Of a stretch of 64,000 bases of DNA, positions 1 to 9,200 are shown piece after piece. The first letter of the stretch is position 1. Each line of letters opens with the position of its first letter. Below the pieces are notes generated by a model. That model saw nothing but the letters and a program-made list of their open reading frames with translations. It was not told the origin of the DNA and searched no databases. The stretch covers positions 105,188 to 169,187 of the forward strand of contig VGXF01000003.1 of assembly GCA_016873435.1 (NCBI GenBank), read 5' to 3'. The translations under genes and the position numbers were made by a program. The stretch comes from Nitrospira sp. (GTDB taxonomy: Bacteria > Nitrospirota > Nitrospiria > Nitrospirales > Nitrospiraceae).

Positions 1-2611
1 CTACATCTACCGCGCCTTCTTCGCGCTGCCCGCGCTGTCCAATTCCAAGGGCCTACCGACCAATGCGGTCTACGGCTTCACGACGATGCTCATGAAGATC
101 CTGCGCGAGCGTAAGCCGGACTGCCTCGCCATCACCTTCGATGAGAAGGGCCCCACGCATCGCCACGAGGCGTACAAGGAGTACAAGGCGCATCGCCCGC
201 CCATGCCCGACGGCATGCAGGCGCAGGTCCCGTATATTCATCAAATGGTCGAGGCGTTCGGCATCCCGGTCGTCAGGAAGCAAGGCTATGAGGCGGACGA
301 TCTGATCGGCACGCTGGCGACGCAGGCCGCGGCGGCCGGCTTCGAGGTCGTCATCGTCACCGGTGACAAGGACATGTTCCAACTTGTCACCGACGCCGTC
401 CGCATCTACGATCCGGTCAAGGACCGGTGGCTCGGCGAAGCGGAGTGCCGTGCGAAGTTCGGTGTCGAGCCCGCGCGTGTGGTTGAGGTCATGGGCCTCA
501 TGGGCGACACGACCGACAATATTCCAGGTGTGAAAGGCATCGGCGAGAAGACGGCCCTGAAGCTCATCGCCGAATTTCACACGATCGAGAATGTGTTGGA
601 ACACGTGGATGACGTGAAGCCGCCCCGGACGCAGATGCTGCTCAAGGAACAGGCCGAACAGGCGCGCCTGAGCCGCAAGCTCGCCACCATCCAGACGGAC
701 AGCCCGATCACGTTTGATGCCAAAGTTTTCCACACACATCCGCCCGATCCGGAACGGCTGGCGCCGCTCCTGCGCGAGCTGGAATTCACCAAGCTGCTCA
801 AGACCATCCAGACGGCATCGGACTCGACTCCATCCGGCGAGCCGGTTGCTGTTGAAACTGAACTCCTCAAAGACGACAAATCAGCCAAGCGCGTGGTCGA
901 CCGCGCCGCAAAGGACAGGCTGGTTGGTCTCTTTGTCGCGCCGCAGAGCACGGGGGGCAGCGCGACGCCGGGCGGCCTAGCCCTCGCCACGCCGGATGAC
1001 CACGCGGCCTTCGCGCCGCGACTCTCTGGGCCACTCAAGGATTTATTGGCGGACCATAAAACGGTCAAGGCGGCGCACGATCTCAAGCGGACGCTGCTGG
1101 CCCTGCACCGCCGCGGCGTGGACACAGTCGAGCCGGCCTTCGATACGATGCTCGCGGCCTACCTGCTCAATCCCAACAAGCGGGACCATTCGCTCGAAAC
1201 TGTTGCCGCGGAACTGTTGGGCTATCAATTTGTGAGCGGGCAGACAAACAAGAAAGAGAAACCGACCGACCTCTTTGGAAGCGAAGACGACGGCGTATCC
1301 CCTGAATCAGCGGCGGAAGCGGCCGCAGTCATCTGCCGACTGGTGCCCGTCTTGAAGGCAAAGCTGGAGGACCAGGGAAGTCTGGGCCTGTTTGAAACCA
1401 TCGAGATGCCACTGGTGCCGGTGCTGGCCGAGATCGAGCGTAACGGCTTCGGCCTTGATATTGAAACTCTCCACGCGCAGGGCAAGGAGCTGGAGCACGA
1501 GCTGGAGCAGATGATGGAGAATATCACGCGGCTCGCGGGCCAGGAGTTCAACGTCAATTCGCCCAAGCAGCTCGCCACCGTGCTGTTTGAAAAACTCGGA
1601 TTGAAACCGCTTCGCAAAACCAAGACCGGCTATTCGACGGACGAGGACACGCTCACGCAACTGGCGCCACAGCACGAGCTGCCCGCCCGGATTTTAAATT
1701 ATCGTTCGCTCAGCAAGCTCAAGTCCACCTACGTGGATGCGCTGCCCGAATTGGTCAATCCGGAAACGAGCCGCCTGCACACGTCATTGAACCAAACTGT
1801 CGCGGCGACCGGACGGCTTTCCTCCACGGAGCCAAATCTGCAAAATATCCCGATCAAGGGCGAACACGGCTTTCGTATCCGCGAGGCCTTCATCGCCGCT
1901 ACAGGCCACACCCTGCTCTGTGCGGACTACAGCCAGATCGAGCCGCGCATCCTGGCGCATCTCTCCAACGATCCGAAATTGAAAAAAGTCTTCGAGCAGG
2001 GTGAGGACATTCACACTGCGACCGCGGTCGAAATTTTCAAGCTGCCACCCGAGAAAGTCACGAAGGAGATGCGGCGCGTGGCTAAGACCGTCGTCTTCGG
2101 CATCGTCTACGGCATCAGCCCGTTTGGATTGGCCTCAAACATCGGCGTCTCGCAAGCCGACGCAAAGAAATACATCGACACCTACTTTGAGCGGTACGCG
2201 GGCGTGAAAGCCTTCATTAACCGGACAATTGAGGAGGCGAAACGGCAGGGCTACACGACGACCATCGCGGGCCGTCGGCGGCCGATTCCGGAATTGCAGG
2301 GCTCCGACTCGGCGCAGCGGAATTATGGCGAACGGCAAGCCGTCAATAGTCCGATCCAGGGCTCGGCGGCGGACGTCATCAAGGTCGCCATGATCGCTGT
2401 GCACAAGAAGCTCCACGCCGCCCTGCCGGCCACCAAGATGATCCTCCAAGTGCATGACGAACTCATCTTCGACGTGCCGGAACAGGACGTGGCCACGGCC
2501 AGGACGCTGGTGAAGGGGGAAATGGAAGCGACGGGGGCGAAGCTGGGGCTCTCCGTACCGCTCAAGGTGGATTTGGGCGTTGGCAGGAACTGGAGAGAAG
2601 CGCATCCGTAG
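1..2611 (+). CDS. polA: DNA polymerase I, 5'-truncated by the window edge
   Basis: Repair and Okazaki-fragment polymerase. The reading frame is open from base 2, whose first codons read YIYRAFFALPALSNSKG, the usual PolA N-terminus, so the true start lies just outside the window. The 5'-nuclease domain comes first, with GVKGIGEKTA helix-hairpin-helix near 525-555. A 3'-5' exonuclease-like domain and the polymerase follow. Polymerase motifs are A (DYSQIEPRILAHL, near 1927), B (RRVAKTVVFGIVYG, near 2071) and C (QVHDEL, near 2449). The exonuclease-like domain lacks the D-x-E of motif Exo I, and the Exo III position reads ESAAEAAAV with no Tyr-x3-Asp, so proofreading is probably lost, as in Taq-type enzymes. 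Motif A has Pro where most family members have Leu after the catalytic-site Glu. Followed by a convergent gene. Confidence 0.97.
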   Translation, partial: YIYRAFFALPALSNSKGLPTNAVYGFTTMLMKILRERKPDCLAITFDEKGPTHRHEAYKEYKAHRPPMPDGMQAQVPYIHQMVEAFGIPVVRKQGYEADDLIGTLATQAAAAGFEVVIVTGDKDMFQLVTDAVRIYDPVKDRWLGEAECRAKFGVEPARVVEVMGLMGDTTDNIPGVKGIGEKTALKLIAEFHTIENVLEHVDDVKPPRTQMLLKEQAEQARLSRKLATIQTDSPITFDAKVFHTHPPDPERLAPLLRELEFTKLLKTIQTASDSTPSGEPVAVETELLKDDKSAKRVVDRAAKDRLVGLFVAPQSTGGSATPGGLALATPDDHAAFAPRLSGPLKDLLADHKTVKAAHDLKRTLLALHRRGVDTVEPAFDTMLAAYLLNPNKRDHSLETVAAELLGYQFVSGQTNKKEKPTDLFGSEDDGVSPESAAEAAAVICRLVPVLKAKLEDQGSLGLFETIEMPLVPVLAEIERNGFGLDIETLHAQGKELEHELEQMMENITRLAGQEFNVNSPKQLATVLFEKLGLKPLRKTKTGYSTDEDTLTQLAPQHELPARILNYRSLSKLKSTYVDALPELVNPETSRLHTSLNQTVAATGRLSSTEPNLQNIPIKGEHGFRIREAFIAATGHTLLCADYSQIEPRILAHLSNDPKLKKVFEQGEDIHTATAVEIFKLPPEKVTKEMRRVAKTVVFGIVYGISPFGLASNIGVSQADAKKYIDTYFERYAGVKAFINRTIEEAKRQGYTTTIAGRRRPIPELQGSDSAQRNYGERQAVNSPIQGSAADVIKVAMIAVHKKLHAALPATKMILQVHDELIFDVPEQDVATARTLVKGEMEATGAKLGLSVPLKVDLGVGRNWREAHP

Positions 2612-2660
2612 TCGCGGAACGGGCGTCCCCTGCCTCAAGGACGGAGTCTAGTTAGGGGCG

Positions 2661-3908
2661 TTACGCCGGGCAGAGCACCCGGACGATCTCGCCGGTGTTG
2701 AAGAGCATGGCGTGTGTGCGCGTGTAGGCGGCGTGGCCGAACAGGTGATCGCGCGCGCTGGTGGAGCCAGTCGAATCCTTGTAATCCACGAGCAGGCACT
2801 GTCCGTCGTTTTGGCAGCGTGTGGTTCGTCGCGCGCATTCCAGCCAGCGCTCGAAGCCGTCCCAGGGTTCCAGCAGTTCCCAGAGCGCCTTGTTGACGGC
2901 GGTGCTTTGCTCAGAAGCCGTGATGGCATCGCTGCCGGCTACGGCCAGTTGCTGGACGTAATCGCCCCCCCAGGCGATAGGCATCTCCATTGTGATCTGC
3001 GGCAATTCCATCTTCGCGAGCCAGCGTTTGCCGTCTGCCCGCAGCATGCGGTGATTGACGACGTGGAGCAGCCTGCCGATACCGGACACATCCCAGCCGT
3101 AGCGCACCGGCGTCCCGAAGGTGATGATGTCGAGTGCTGTGCCATTCAACAGGCTGCCGCTCGGGCCAAGCGATTCGAGCAAGGCGATCTCGTCGTGCGG
3201 CATGATAACCTTGAGCTGCGTCAGTATCGCGTCGCGCATGGTCGACTTGCCTGGCGCCATGAGGTTGGACAGTAGCGCCAGGACCAACCCCGCCTGGCCG
3301 TGGGCCTGAATCAGGAGGCGATCGCCGCTACCGAACCCGTGTTCAGTGCACAGCGCGCGCAGCCGGTGGAGCAGCCGCACAGCGGCCCCGGCGCGCCCCA
3401 GATGGTGGTGCTCGCAGGACCAGAGGCTGCGCGAACAGAAAATCGGCCGCCCCGCGTCGCGCGCGAGAGCCTTCTTGAACAGCCCCACATAGGCGTTCGT
3501 GAAATTACCGGCGTCGCCAGCCTGCTCATCGAGCAGTTTTTGGGTGGTCTCGTCGTCTGTATAGGGCGGCGTGGCGCCGCCGGGCATGGCCGGGACGCCG
3601 TTGGTCTCCTCGCGCATGAGCGCGAGCAGTGCTTCCATGCCCGGAATGCCACGCGAATAGCCGCGCTTGAGACCGCCGACCTGGTCCAGCCGCCCCATGC
3701 CGAAGAGATCCGTGCCCAAATGAGTCCCGTGCAGGAAGATGACCGCCCGGACGCCGGCGCCGGCCAGTTTTTTCCCGTGCTCGGCCATGGCATCGAGCCA
3801 GGCGGGCGAGTCCGGCTGGGCGCTCGCGCCCAACTCGCAGTAGTTCACGCGCGCGCCCGGGTCTTTGCGGCTGTATTCCGAATGCTGGAAGTTGTTTCCG
3901 GCAGGCAT
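2661..3908 (-). CDS. Lipase-like alpha/beta-hydrolase fold protein with altered nucleophile elbow
   Basis: 415-residue protein with no signal peptide. Residues 55-70 (VIFLHGTHLGTDLFG) look like the oxyanion-side HG loop of an alpha/beta-hydrolase, and residues 261-270 (IITFGTPVRY) match the strand after the nucleophile region of lipases. The elbow expected to read GHSxGG instead reads AHGQAG (residues 202-207), putting Gly204 where Ser should be. The protein may therefore be non-catalytic, or use a different residue. It is divergent from the phosphatase-like gene at 3992 and convergent with polA. Assignment to the fold is from motif order only; substrate and role are unknown. Confidence 0.75.
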   Translation of the reverse strand: MPAGNNFQHSEYSRKDPGARVNYCELGASAQPDSPAWLDAMAEHGKKLAGAGVRAVIFLHGTHLGTDLFGMGRLDQVGGLKRGYSRGIPGMEALLALMREETNGVPAMPGGATPPYTDDETTQKLLDEQAGDAGNFTNAYVGLFKKALARDAGRPIFCSRSLWSCEHHHLGRAGAAVRLLHRLRALCTEHGFGSGDRLLIQAHGQAGLVLALLSNLMAPGKSTMRDAILTQLKVIMPHDEIALLESLGPSGSLLNGTALDIITFGTPVRYGWDVSGIGRLLHVVNHRMLRADGKRWLAKMELPQITMEMPIAWGGDYVQQLAVAGSDAITASEQSTAVNKALWELLEPWDGFERWLECARRTTRCQNDGQCLLVDYKDSTGSTSARDHLFGHAAYTRTHAMLFNTGEIVRVLCPA

Positions 3909-3991
3909 GGAGGGTCTTTTAGCAGAAGGATTCCACTTATTGCTAGGGGAGTTGACTGGCCAGAAAACTGCATGCTACGGTGAGCCCTGTT

Positions 3992-4966
3992 ATGCGAAAA
4001 CGAATCATCGTCCTCGCACTCATTGGAGCTTTCATGTTGGCGGGGCCCGGGCCGGGGGCCGCCGCGCCACCGGCGGTCGTGCAGCCCGAGCACGTGGTCA
4101 TCTTCGTGCTCGAAGGCTTCGGCCAGGACGCGCTGAAGAACAACGCCATGCCGGTCATAAGCAAGTTGGTGCAGACCGGTGCGGTGGCCTGGGCCGCGAC
4201 CGCGGTGAATCCGCCGCTGCGCCTGCCGACCATGGCCTCGCTGATCCTAGGCCTGCCGGTCGAGCAGCATGGCATCGACTGGGAGACTTTCGATTTTGCC
4301 CGCGGCTATCCGCGGTCCCCGTCGATGTTCGACTACATTGACCTGGGTGGCGGCAAGGACACGGCCGTCTTCTTCATGGACGAGGCACTCTACCAGCTCG
4401 CGCGGCCAGCGTCCTTCATCGACTATCAGCTCTGCGGGAAGTTGCGACCGGAGTGTAAAGCGGCGACTGTTGTCTCCTATGTCCGCGAATATTTCAAGAA
4501 GGGCTCGCAGGGCGGCTACAATCATTATGTGTATGCGCTGCCGCATCTGTTGATCGTTCACCTGCCCGACGCGGGCCGGATTGGCGAGGAGCAGGGCTAT
4601 ACGTCCAGGGCCTACAAGGATGCGTCCAAGAACGTGGATGATGCAATTGGGGCCATTCTAGGCATCTATAAACAGTACAAGCTGCTCGACGACACGATGG
4701 TGATCGTGACCGCACTCAACGGCATGGGCGCGGCCCCGGCCAACGGGGCGCTGCCGCAGGTGCCGTGGATCGTCTCCGGCGCGAACGTCAAGGCCGGCCA
4801 CACGATCGCCGGGCCCGTCTCGATCATGGACACGGGCGCCACGGTCATGCGCGCCTTCGGCCTGGAGACCCACACGGAGTGGCAGAGCCGCGCTATCGAG
4901 GAGATCTTCCGTGCCCCCCGCGCGATCGTCCACAACGCGCCAGCGATCAATCTCCATGGGTACTAA
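3992..4966 (+). CDS. Secreted alkaline-phosphatase-superfamily protein, probably catalytically dead
   Basis: 324 residues starting with an n-region of basic residues and a hydrophobic stretch ending near AAAPPA, so exported. A GTG at 3980 is an alternative start. The fold of the type I phosphodiesterase/sulfatase group is recognisable: HVVIFVLEGFGQDAL (34-48), PPLRLPTMASLILGLPVEQHGI (74-95), LLIVHLPDAG (186-195), DTMVIVTALNGMG (234-246) and a C-terminal 'DTGATVMRAFGL' matching the family's D-xx-PTLLxxxG. Key residues are missing: the first metal Asp is Glu41, the nucleophile Thr/Ser position is Arg77 or Leu78, and the usual Ser-Asp-His-Gly-Met reads Ala-Leu-Asn-Gly-Met. Its stop overlaps the next start by 11 bases. 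A weak TTGACT (3952-3957) lies upstream. Confidence 0.8.
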   Translation: MRKRIIVLALIGAFMLAGPGPGAAAPPAVVQPEHVVIFVLEGFGQDALKNNAMPVISKLVQTGAVAWAATAVNPPLRLPTMASLILGLPVEQHGIDWETFDFARGYPRSPSMFDYIDLGGGKDTAVFFMDEALYQLARPASFIDYQLCGKLRPECKAATVVSYVREYFKKGSQGGYNHYVYALPHLLIVHLPDAGRIGEEQGYTSRAYKDASKNVDDAIGAILGIYKQYKLLDDTMVIVTALNGMGAAPANGALPQVPWIVSGANVKAGHTIAGPVSIMDTGATVMRAFGLETHTEWQSRAIEEIFRAPRAIVHNAPAINLHGY

Positions 4967-5393
4967 AGCATTCCAGCTGGCGCTGGGTCTTTTTGCGCTG
5001 CTCGCGGTGACGCCAGCTGTGCTCTCTGAGGCCGCGCCGCCTCCGGCGCATCTCAAGGAATATGAAATCACCTTCGACGCCACGGCGCTCCATCCGCCGA
5101 CGAGGTGGCAGGTGCCAGGCATCACACCGCTAATCCTGACGCTCGATCCGGACTACACCGACGCCTACAAGAGCACCGACAAGCGGACGCTGATGCTCAA
5201 GCCCGGCTCCTATAAGTTCGGCACCTTCAGCTTCGATTTTCCCTTCCAGCTCACGCTGGACGGCAAACTGAACTTTGCGAAGTCCCTCGACCAGTGCGTG
5301 GCGGGCCGCGACACGCAGACGCTCACGGTCAAGTGCAGCCGCACGTATCCATACGGCGGTCGGCGCGATTACGACTACAAAGACGCGCAGTAA
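4956..5393 (+). CDS. Small secreted protein of unknown function
   Basis: 145 residues. The ATG at 4956 is chosen because it directly precedes a signal peptide (KAFQLALGLFALLAVTPAVLSEA); upstream in-frame codons have no such feature. The mature part is polar with many aromatic residues and a single Cys pair (positions 118 and 129 approximately), which could form a disulfide. Translationally coupled to the phosphatase-like gene (11-base overlap), so the two periplasmic products probably belong together. No family was recognised. Confidence 0.75.
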   Translation: MGTKAFQLALGLFALLAVTPAVLSEAAPPPAHLKEYEITFDATALHPPTRWQVPGITPLILTLDPDYTDAYKSTDKRTLMLKPGSYKFGTFSFDFPFQLTLDGKLNFAKSLDQCVAGRDTQTLTVKCSRTYPYGGRRDYDYKDAQ

Positions 5394-5401
5394 GGCTCGG
5401 C

Positions 5402-6775
5402 ATGGCGCAATCCGTTGACGATCTCCTGGAAGCGCTCGAAGACGTGGACGACGCGACTCGCGAGGAGGCCGCCAAGGCCCTCGCTGAACGTGCCGACCCG
5501 AAAACCCTCGACGCTCTGCTGAACGCCGTCGGCGACGACTTCTGGGCGGTGCGGGCGCATGTGGGCTGGGGCGTTGCGAAGATCGGCGGGCCGAAGGCGG
5601 TGGCCGCGCTGATCACGCTCTTTAACGATCCGATCATGGAAGTGCGCAACGAGGCGGTGGCGTCCATGGCGCACCTGGGCCGCGGCACCGTGGACCAGCT
5701 GATCGCCTGTCTCAAGGACGAGAAATGGCGCGTGCGCGAGCATGCGGCCAAGGTCTGTGGCGAGTTGAAAGATGCCCGGGCGGTGGACGCGTTGATCGCC
5801 GTGTGCCGCGACCGCGACGGGGCGGTCAAGAGCGCGGCGGCCGAGGCGCTGGGGAAAATCGGTGACCCCAGGGTCGTCCCGGCGCTCATCAAGCTGTTCC
5901 GCGATTCCTCCAAGATCGTCCGCGAAACGGCGGGCACCGCACTGGTGGCTATCGGAGAGCCGTCCATCGATCCGCTGATCGAGTGTTTTAAGGACAAGGA
6001 TTTCGTTGTCCGCTGCCACGGCGCCCGCGCGCTGGGGGGGATGACGACCGACTACCAGATCGGCCGTGCCTGGGCCAGAGACGCCAAGGTGGTGGACGCG
6101 CTGATCGCCGCGTTGAAAGATTCCGACCGGGCTGTGCGTGAGGATGCCACGATCGCGCTGGGGATGATCGGCAGCCCGCGCGCGATCGATGCGCTGATCG
6201 AGGCCATGAAGGACGGGGCAGTGAAGCGGCACGCGATCATGTCGCTCGGTATGATCGGCGATGCGCGCGCGCTGCCGGCGGTGATGAACGCGCTGAAGGG
6301 CAAGGGTATTCGGCAGGATGGTACGCCGACCCCTGGCTGCATCGTGAGCGAAGACGCATTTATTAAAGAGGCTGCCGCCACGGCGCTGGGCCATTTTCGC
6401 GATCCCCGCGTGATTCCCGATCTCATCATGCTGCTCAAGGATCAAAACTTAAGGGAGCGGGCGGCACCATCGCTCGTGCTCATCGGCGACACGGCCATCG
6501 AGCCGTTGGTGGCGTTTCTGCACGATCCGAAGGCCTCGGAAGTGGAATCGGAGGGGGAGCGAGTCGTGTCGTTTGCCACGGCGCGCCTCACGGCTGTGGA
6601 CGCGCTCAAGCAGATCACGCTCGACACACTCAAGAAGTTGGGTTGGGAGCCACCGTCCGGCAACGAAGAATGGGTGGTGGATTCGAGCCGCGCGGACAAC
6701 CTCAGGACCCATCAACCCCTCGGTGACACGGGACGGTTCGGCCCCACAGGCGATATCCCAAAAGGCAGGGTCTAG
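5402..6775 (+). CDS. HEAT-repeat protein 1
   Basis: 457 residues made almost entirely of about a dozen HEAT/PBS-lyase-type repeats, each a helix pair with signatures such as 'DARAVDALIAVCRDRDGAV' and 'AAEALGKIGDPRVVPALIKL'. Two repeats carry short loops: one around TTDYQIGRAWARDAK and one around IRQDGTPTPGCIVSED. The C-terminal tail (about 40 residues after KKLGWEPP) is non-repetitive. ATG 5402 starts directly at the first helix (MAQSVDDLLEALEDVDD). No signal peptide, so cytoplasmic; HEAT solenoids usually act as protein-binding scaffolds. It lies 8 bases after the secreted protein gene and is the first of five HEAT genes in a row. The target is unknown. Confidence 0.9.
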   Translation: MAQSVDDLLEALEDVDDATREEAAKALAERADPKTLDALLNAVGDDFWAVRAHVGWGVAKIGGPKAVAALITLFNDPIMEVRNEAVASMAHLGRGTVDQLIACLKDEKWRVREHAAKVCGELKDARAVDALIAVCRDRDGAVKSAAAEALGKIGDPRVVPALIKLFRDSSKIVRETAGTALVAIGEPSIDPLIECFKDKDFVVRCHGARALGGMTTDYQIGRAWARDAKVVDALIAALKDSDRAVREDATIALGMIGSPRAIDALIEAMKDGAVKRHAIMSLGMIGDARALPAVMNALKGKGIRQDGTPTPGCIVSEDAFIKEAAATALGHFRDPRVIPDLIMLLKDQNLRERAAPSLVLIGDTAIEPLVAFLHDPKASEVESEGERVVSFATARLTAVDALKQITLDTLKKLGWEPPSGNEEWVVDSSRADNLRTHQPLGDTGRFGPTGDIPKGRV

Positions 6776-6873
6776 CGGTTGCTAACCCGCTCGCTGACCG
6801 GTTTCCCCTCTGGTTTGACCCCCTAAAAAAGTCTGTGTTACCGTTTGAATCCGATTTAGTGCGCGCGGAGTAA

Positions 6874-7962
6874 ATGGGTATGGGTGACACGGTGCTCGAA
6901 CAGATTGCCGCGTTGCAGGACGGCGACTGGGCGGTCCGCGAAGAGGCGGCCCAGCGGCTGGGCTCCTTCCGCGACCACCGGGCGGTGGAACCGTTGATCG
7001 TTGTCCTGCGAGACTCCGATCGTGCCGTGCGGGAGGCGGCCATTGCCGCTCTGACTGCCCTTGGCGCACCGGCGGTCGAGTCGCTCGGGGCCTGTCTGCG
7101 CGATGCCAATCTGATTGTGCAGGAATCGGCCGCGGCGATCCTCTCGGCCATCGGCGACGCGCGCGTGGCGGACGGACTGATCGCGTCGCTGGCCAGCGCC
7201 GATTGGGTGGTGCGCATGCACGCCGCTAAGGCGCTGGGGCGCATCGCTGAGGCCCGCGCAGTGCCGGCGCTTGTCCCGCTGTTGCAAGACAAGGTCAAGG
7301 CCGTGCGCGAGGAGGCCGGCACCGCGCTGGCCCGACTCGGCCCGGCGGCGCTCCCGGTGCTGGTCGAGGCGCTCGGCCATGCGGAATGGCTGGTGCGGCT
7401 CCACGCGGTCGAAGCATTGGGTAAGACCAAGTCGCCGGAAGCCGTCGCGGCGCTGCTCCAATTGCTCTTCAACGACCGCGACTCGTCGCTCAAGGAGGAT
7501 GCCGTGCGGGCGCTCGGCGAAATCGGCCACGTGAGCGCCGTCGAGTTTCTGCTAACAGCGATGAAGGAGCCGGGCTTGCGCCCACTCGTGGCCGAGGCGC
7601 TGGGGAAGATCGGCGATGCGAAAGCGGTGCCGGCTCTTGTGGCCGTGGTGGAAGGCACGAGCCAGCCAGACCTGAGCCGTGTCGTGACCGGCTGCGGGGA
7701 CAAGTGGACAGAGGAGATGGCGGTTCAAACCGCGGCGACCAAGTCGCTCGGCCAAATTCGGGATGCCTCGACCATTCCCGTCCTTGTGGCGGCGCTGAAA
7801 AATACTGTGACGCGGGCGGAAGCCGCTGCGGCTCTAGTGGCGTTCGGCCAAGCCGCGATTCCGCCCCTCCTATCCGTTTTAAAGCACGAGCAGGACGACA
7901 ATATTCTGTTTCACGTCAAGGAAGCATTGACAGAGTTGGGCTGGAGGCAGGGCCGGATTTAG
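6874..7962 (+). CDS. HEAT-repeat protein 2
   Basis: 362 residues with about ten HEAT repeats from the first residues on (VLEQIAALQDGDWAVREEAAQRLGSFRDHRAVEPLIVVL). A non-HEAT loop with one Cys sits around EGTSQPDLSRVVTGCGDKW, before the last two or three repeats. The C-terminus (ELGWRQGRI) resembles the end of the 9197 paralogue (SLGWKRKE). Start could be 6874 or the ATG at 6880. A gap of 98 bases separates it from the previous HEAT gene. Cytoplasmic, function unknown. Confidence 0.9.
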   Translation: MGMGDTVLEQIAALQDGDWAVREEAAQRLGSFRDHRAVEPLIVVLRDSDRAVREAAIAALTALGAPAVESLGACLRDANLIVQESAAAILSAIGDARVADGLIASLASADWVVRMHAAKALGRIAEARAVPALVPLLQDKVKAVREEAGTALARLGPAALPVLVEALGHAEWLVRLHAVEALGKTKSPEAVAALLQLLFNDRDSSLKEDAVRALGEIGHVSAVEFLLTAMKEPGLRPLVAEALGKIGDAKAVPALVAVVEGTSQPDLSRVVTGCGDKWTEEMAVQTAATKSLGQIRDASTIPVLVAALKNTVTRAEAAAALVAFGQAAIPPLLSVLKHEQDDNILFHVKEALTELGWRQGRI

Positions 7963-8096
7963 GCGGAATCTATTTCAAGAATACATGCATATGCAAGAAA
8001 ACATGCGCATCCTGTGTAAAGGTTTCTAGCCGCTCAAGTGGGTTCTAGCTCGTGAATTCGCTAGGTGGGTTTTGAGAATCCCCAGGTAGGCAGGCG

Positions 8097-9200
8097 ATGG
8101 CCAAAGAGCCGATTGAAACGTTGATACCCGAGCTGGTCCACGAGGAGGACTGGCGACGCATGCGCGCCATGGCAGCCTGTGTCCAGGGGGGCACAAAGGC
8201 GGTGGTAGCTCTGCTCCAGGCACTGGCCACGGCGCCGCCTCCCTTAAAGGTAGAGATCGCCGGCATGCTGGCACGCTTGAAGGATCCGAAGGGCGGCGTG
8301 CCGCTGGTGGGGCTTCTGCGCGATCCAGATGAGACGGTCTGCAAGGCGGCGGCGCTCGCGCTTGAGCAAATGGCCGGCGTGCTGGATGCGGCGGCGGCGG
8401 AGGCGCTGGTGCACGACCTCTCGTCCGCGCAGGAGGAGGGGTCGCGCCAGATCGTGACAAAGCTGATCGGCGCCATGCCGAACGCGGTCGGCCCCGTCTG
8501 CGCCATGCTCAAACATGGCGACCCGGCCGTCCGGCAGACAGCAGTTGCGATGCTCGACCACCTGCTGGAGCCCACGTCGGCCGATGCACTGGTGGATGCG
8601 ATGATGGATCCGGCGCTCCGCGAGCCGGCCACGCGGACACTGAAAAAGCTCAGCGCGATCCGCGACCGCATCGAGAGCGTCTTCACCATGCTGCGCAACA
8701 TCGAGGGCTCGGCCGAGCGGGAAGAGGCGCGCATGGCGACGGTGATCGAGCTACTGCCGATCGGCCGGCCCAGCGTGGATATCCTGATCGAAAATTTGGA
8801 GGACGACGACTGGTTGGTCCGTGAGGCGGCAGCGGATTTGCTGGGCAAGATTGCCGACCTCCGGTCGGTGGAACCGCTGATGGAACGCCTCCGAAAGGAC
8901 AAGGACACGGGCGTGAAGGAGCTGGCGCTCAAGGCGCTCGGTCTGATCGGCGACGCGCGGCCGTTGGAGATCTATATCGAAGCGATTCCGATCCGGCCGC
9001 TGCGCGTCTTCGCGATGGAGGCGCTGGCCAAGATCAAGGACGTGGAAACGCTCCGGCCCTATCAGGATCTCTTTGAGCGATTGAAAACGGACCGGGACGG
9101 GCTAGTCGCGTACAATGCCGGAATGATCGTGGACAAGCTGGCCGCGCTGACGATGCAGGCGGAGGTCCAGGCTGGCGAGGGCGGAGGAGAGGAGACATGA
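8097..9200 (+). CDS. HEAT-repeat protein 3
   Basis: 367 residues. The first roughly 220 residues are more divergent helical repeats (LVHEEDWRRMRAMAACVQGG, LLQALATAPPPLKVEIAGML), and the clearest HEAT units come later ('DDDWLVREAAADLLGKIAD'). The DWLVREAAA-type repeat is shared with the neighbouring paralogues. ATG 8097 follows an AGG-rich stretch (8085-8094) that can serve as ribosome binding site. It ends with an acidic, Gly/Glu-rich tail and overlaps the next HEAT gene in an ATGA (9197-9200), so the two are translationally coupled and possibly co-assembled. Confidence 0.88.
   Translation: MAKEPIETLIPELVHEEDWRRMRAMAACVQGGTKAVVALLQALATAPPPLKVEIAGMLARLKDPKGGVPLVGLLRDPDETVCKAAALALEQMAGVLDAAAAEALVHDLSSAQEEGSRQIVTKLIGAMPNAVGPVCAMLKHGDPAVRQTAVAMLDHLLEPTSADALVDAMMDPALREPATRTLKKLSAIRDRIESVFTMLRNIEGSAEREEARMATVIELLPIGRPSVDILIENLEDDDWLVREAAADLLGKIADLRSVEPLMERLRKDKDTGVKELALKALGLIGDARPLEIYIEAIPIRPLRVFAMEALAKIKDVETLRPYQDLFERLKTDRDGLVAYNAGMIVDKLAALTMQAEVQAGEGGGEET

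Noticed and set aside
3300..3983. A 227-codon plus-strand frame opposite the hydrolase-like gene
   Set aside because: The minus-strand hydrolase frame has fold motifs and a plausible start; this one does not.
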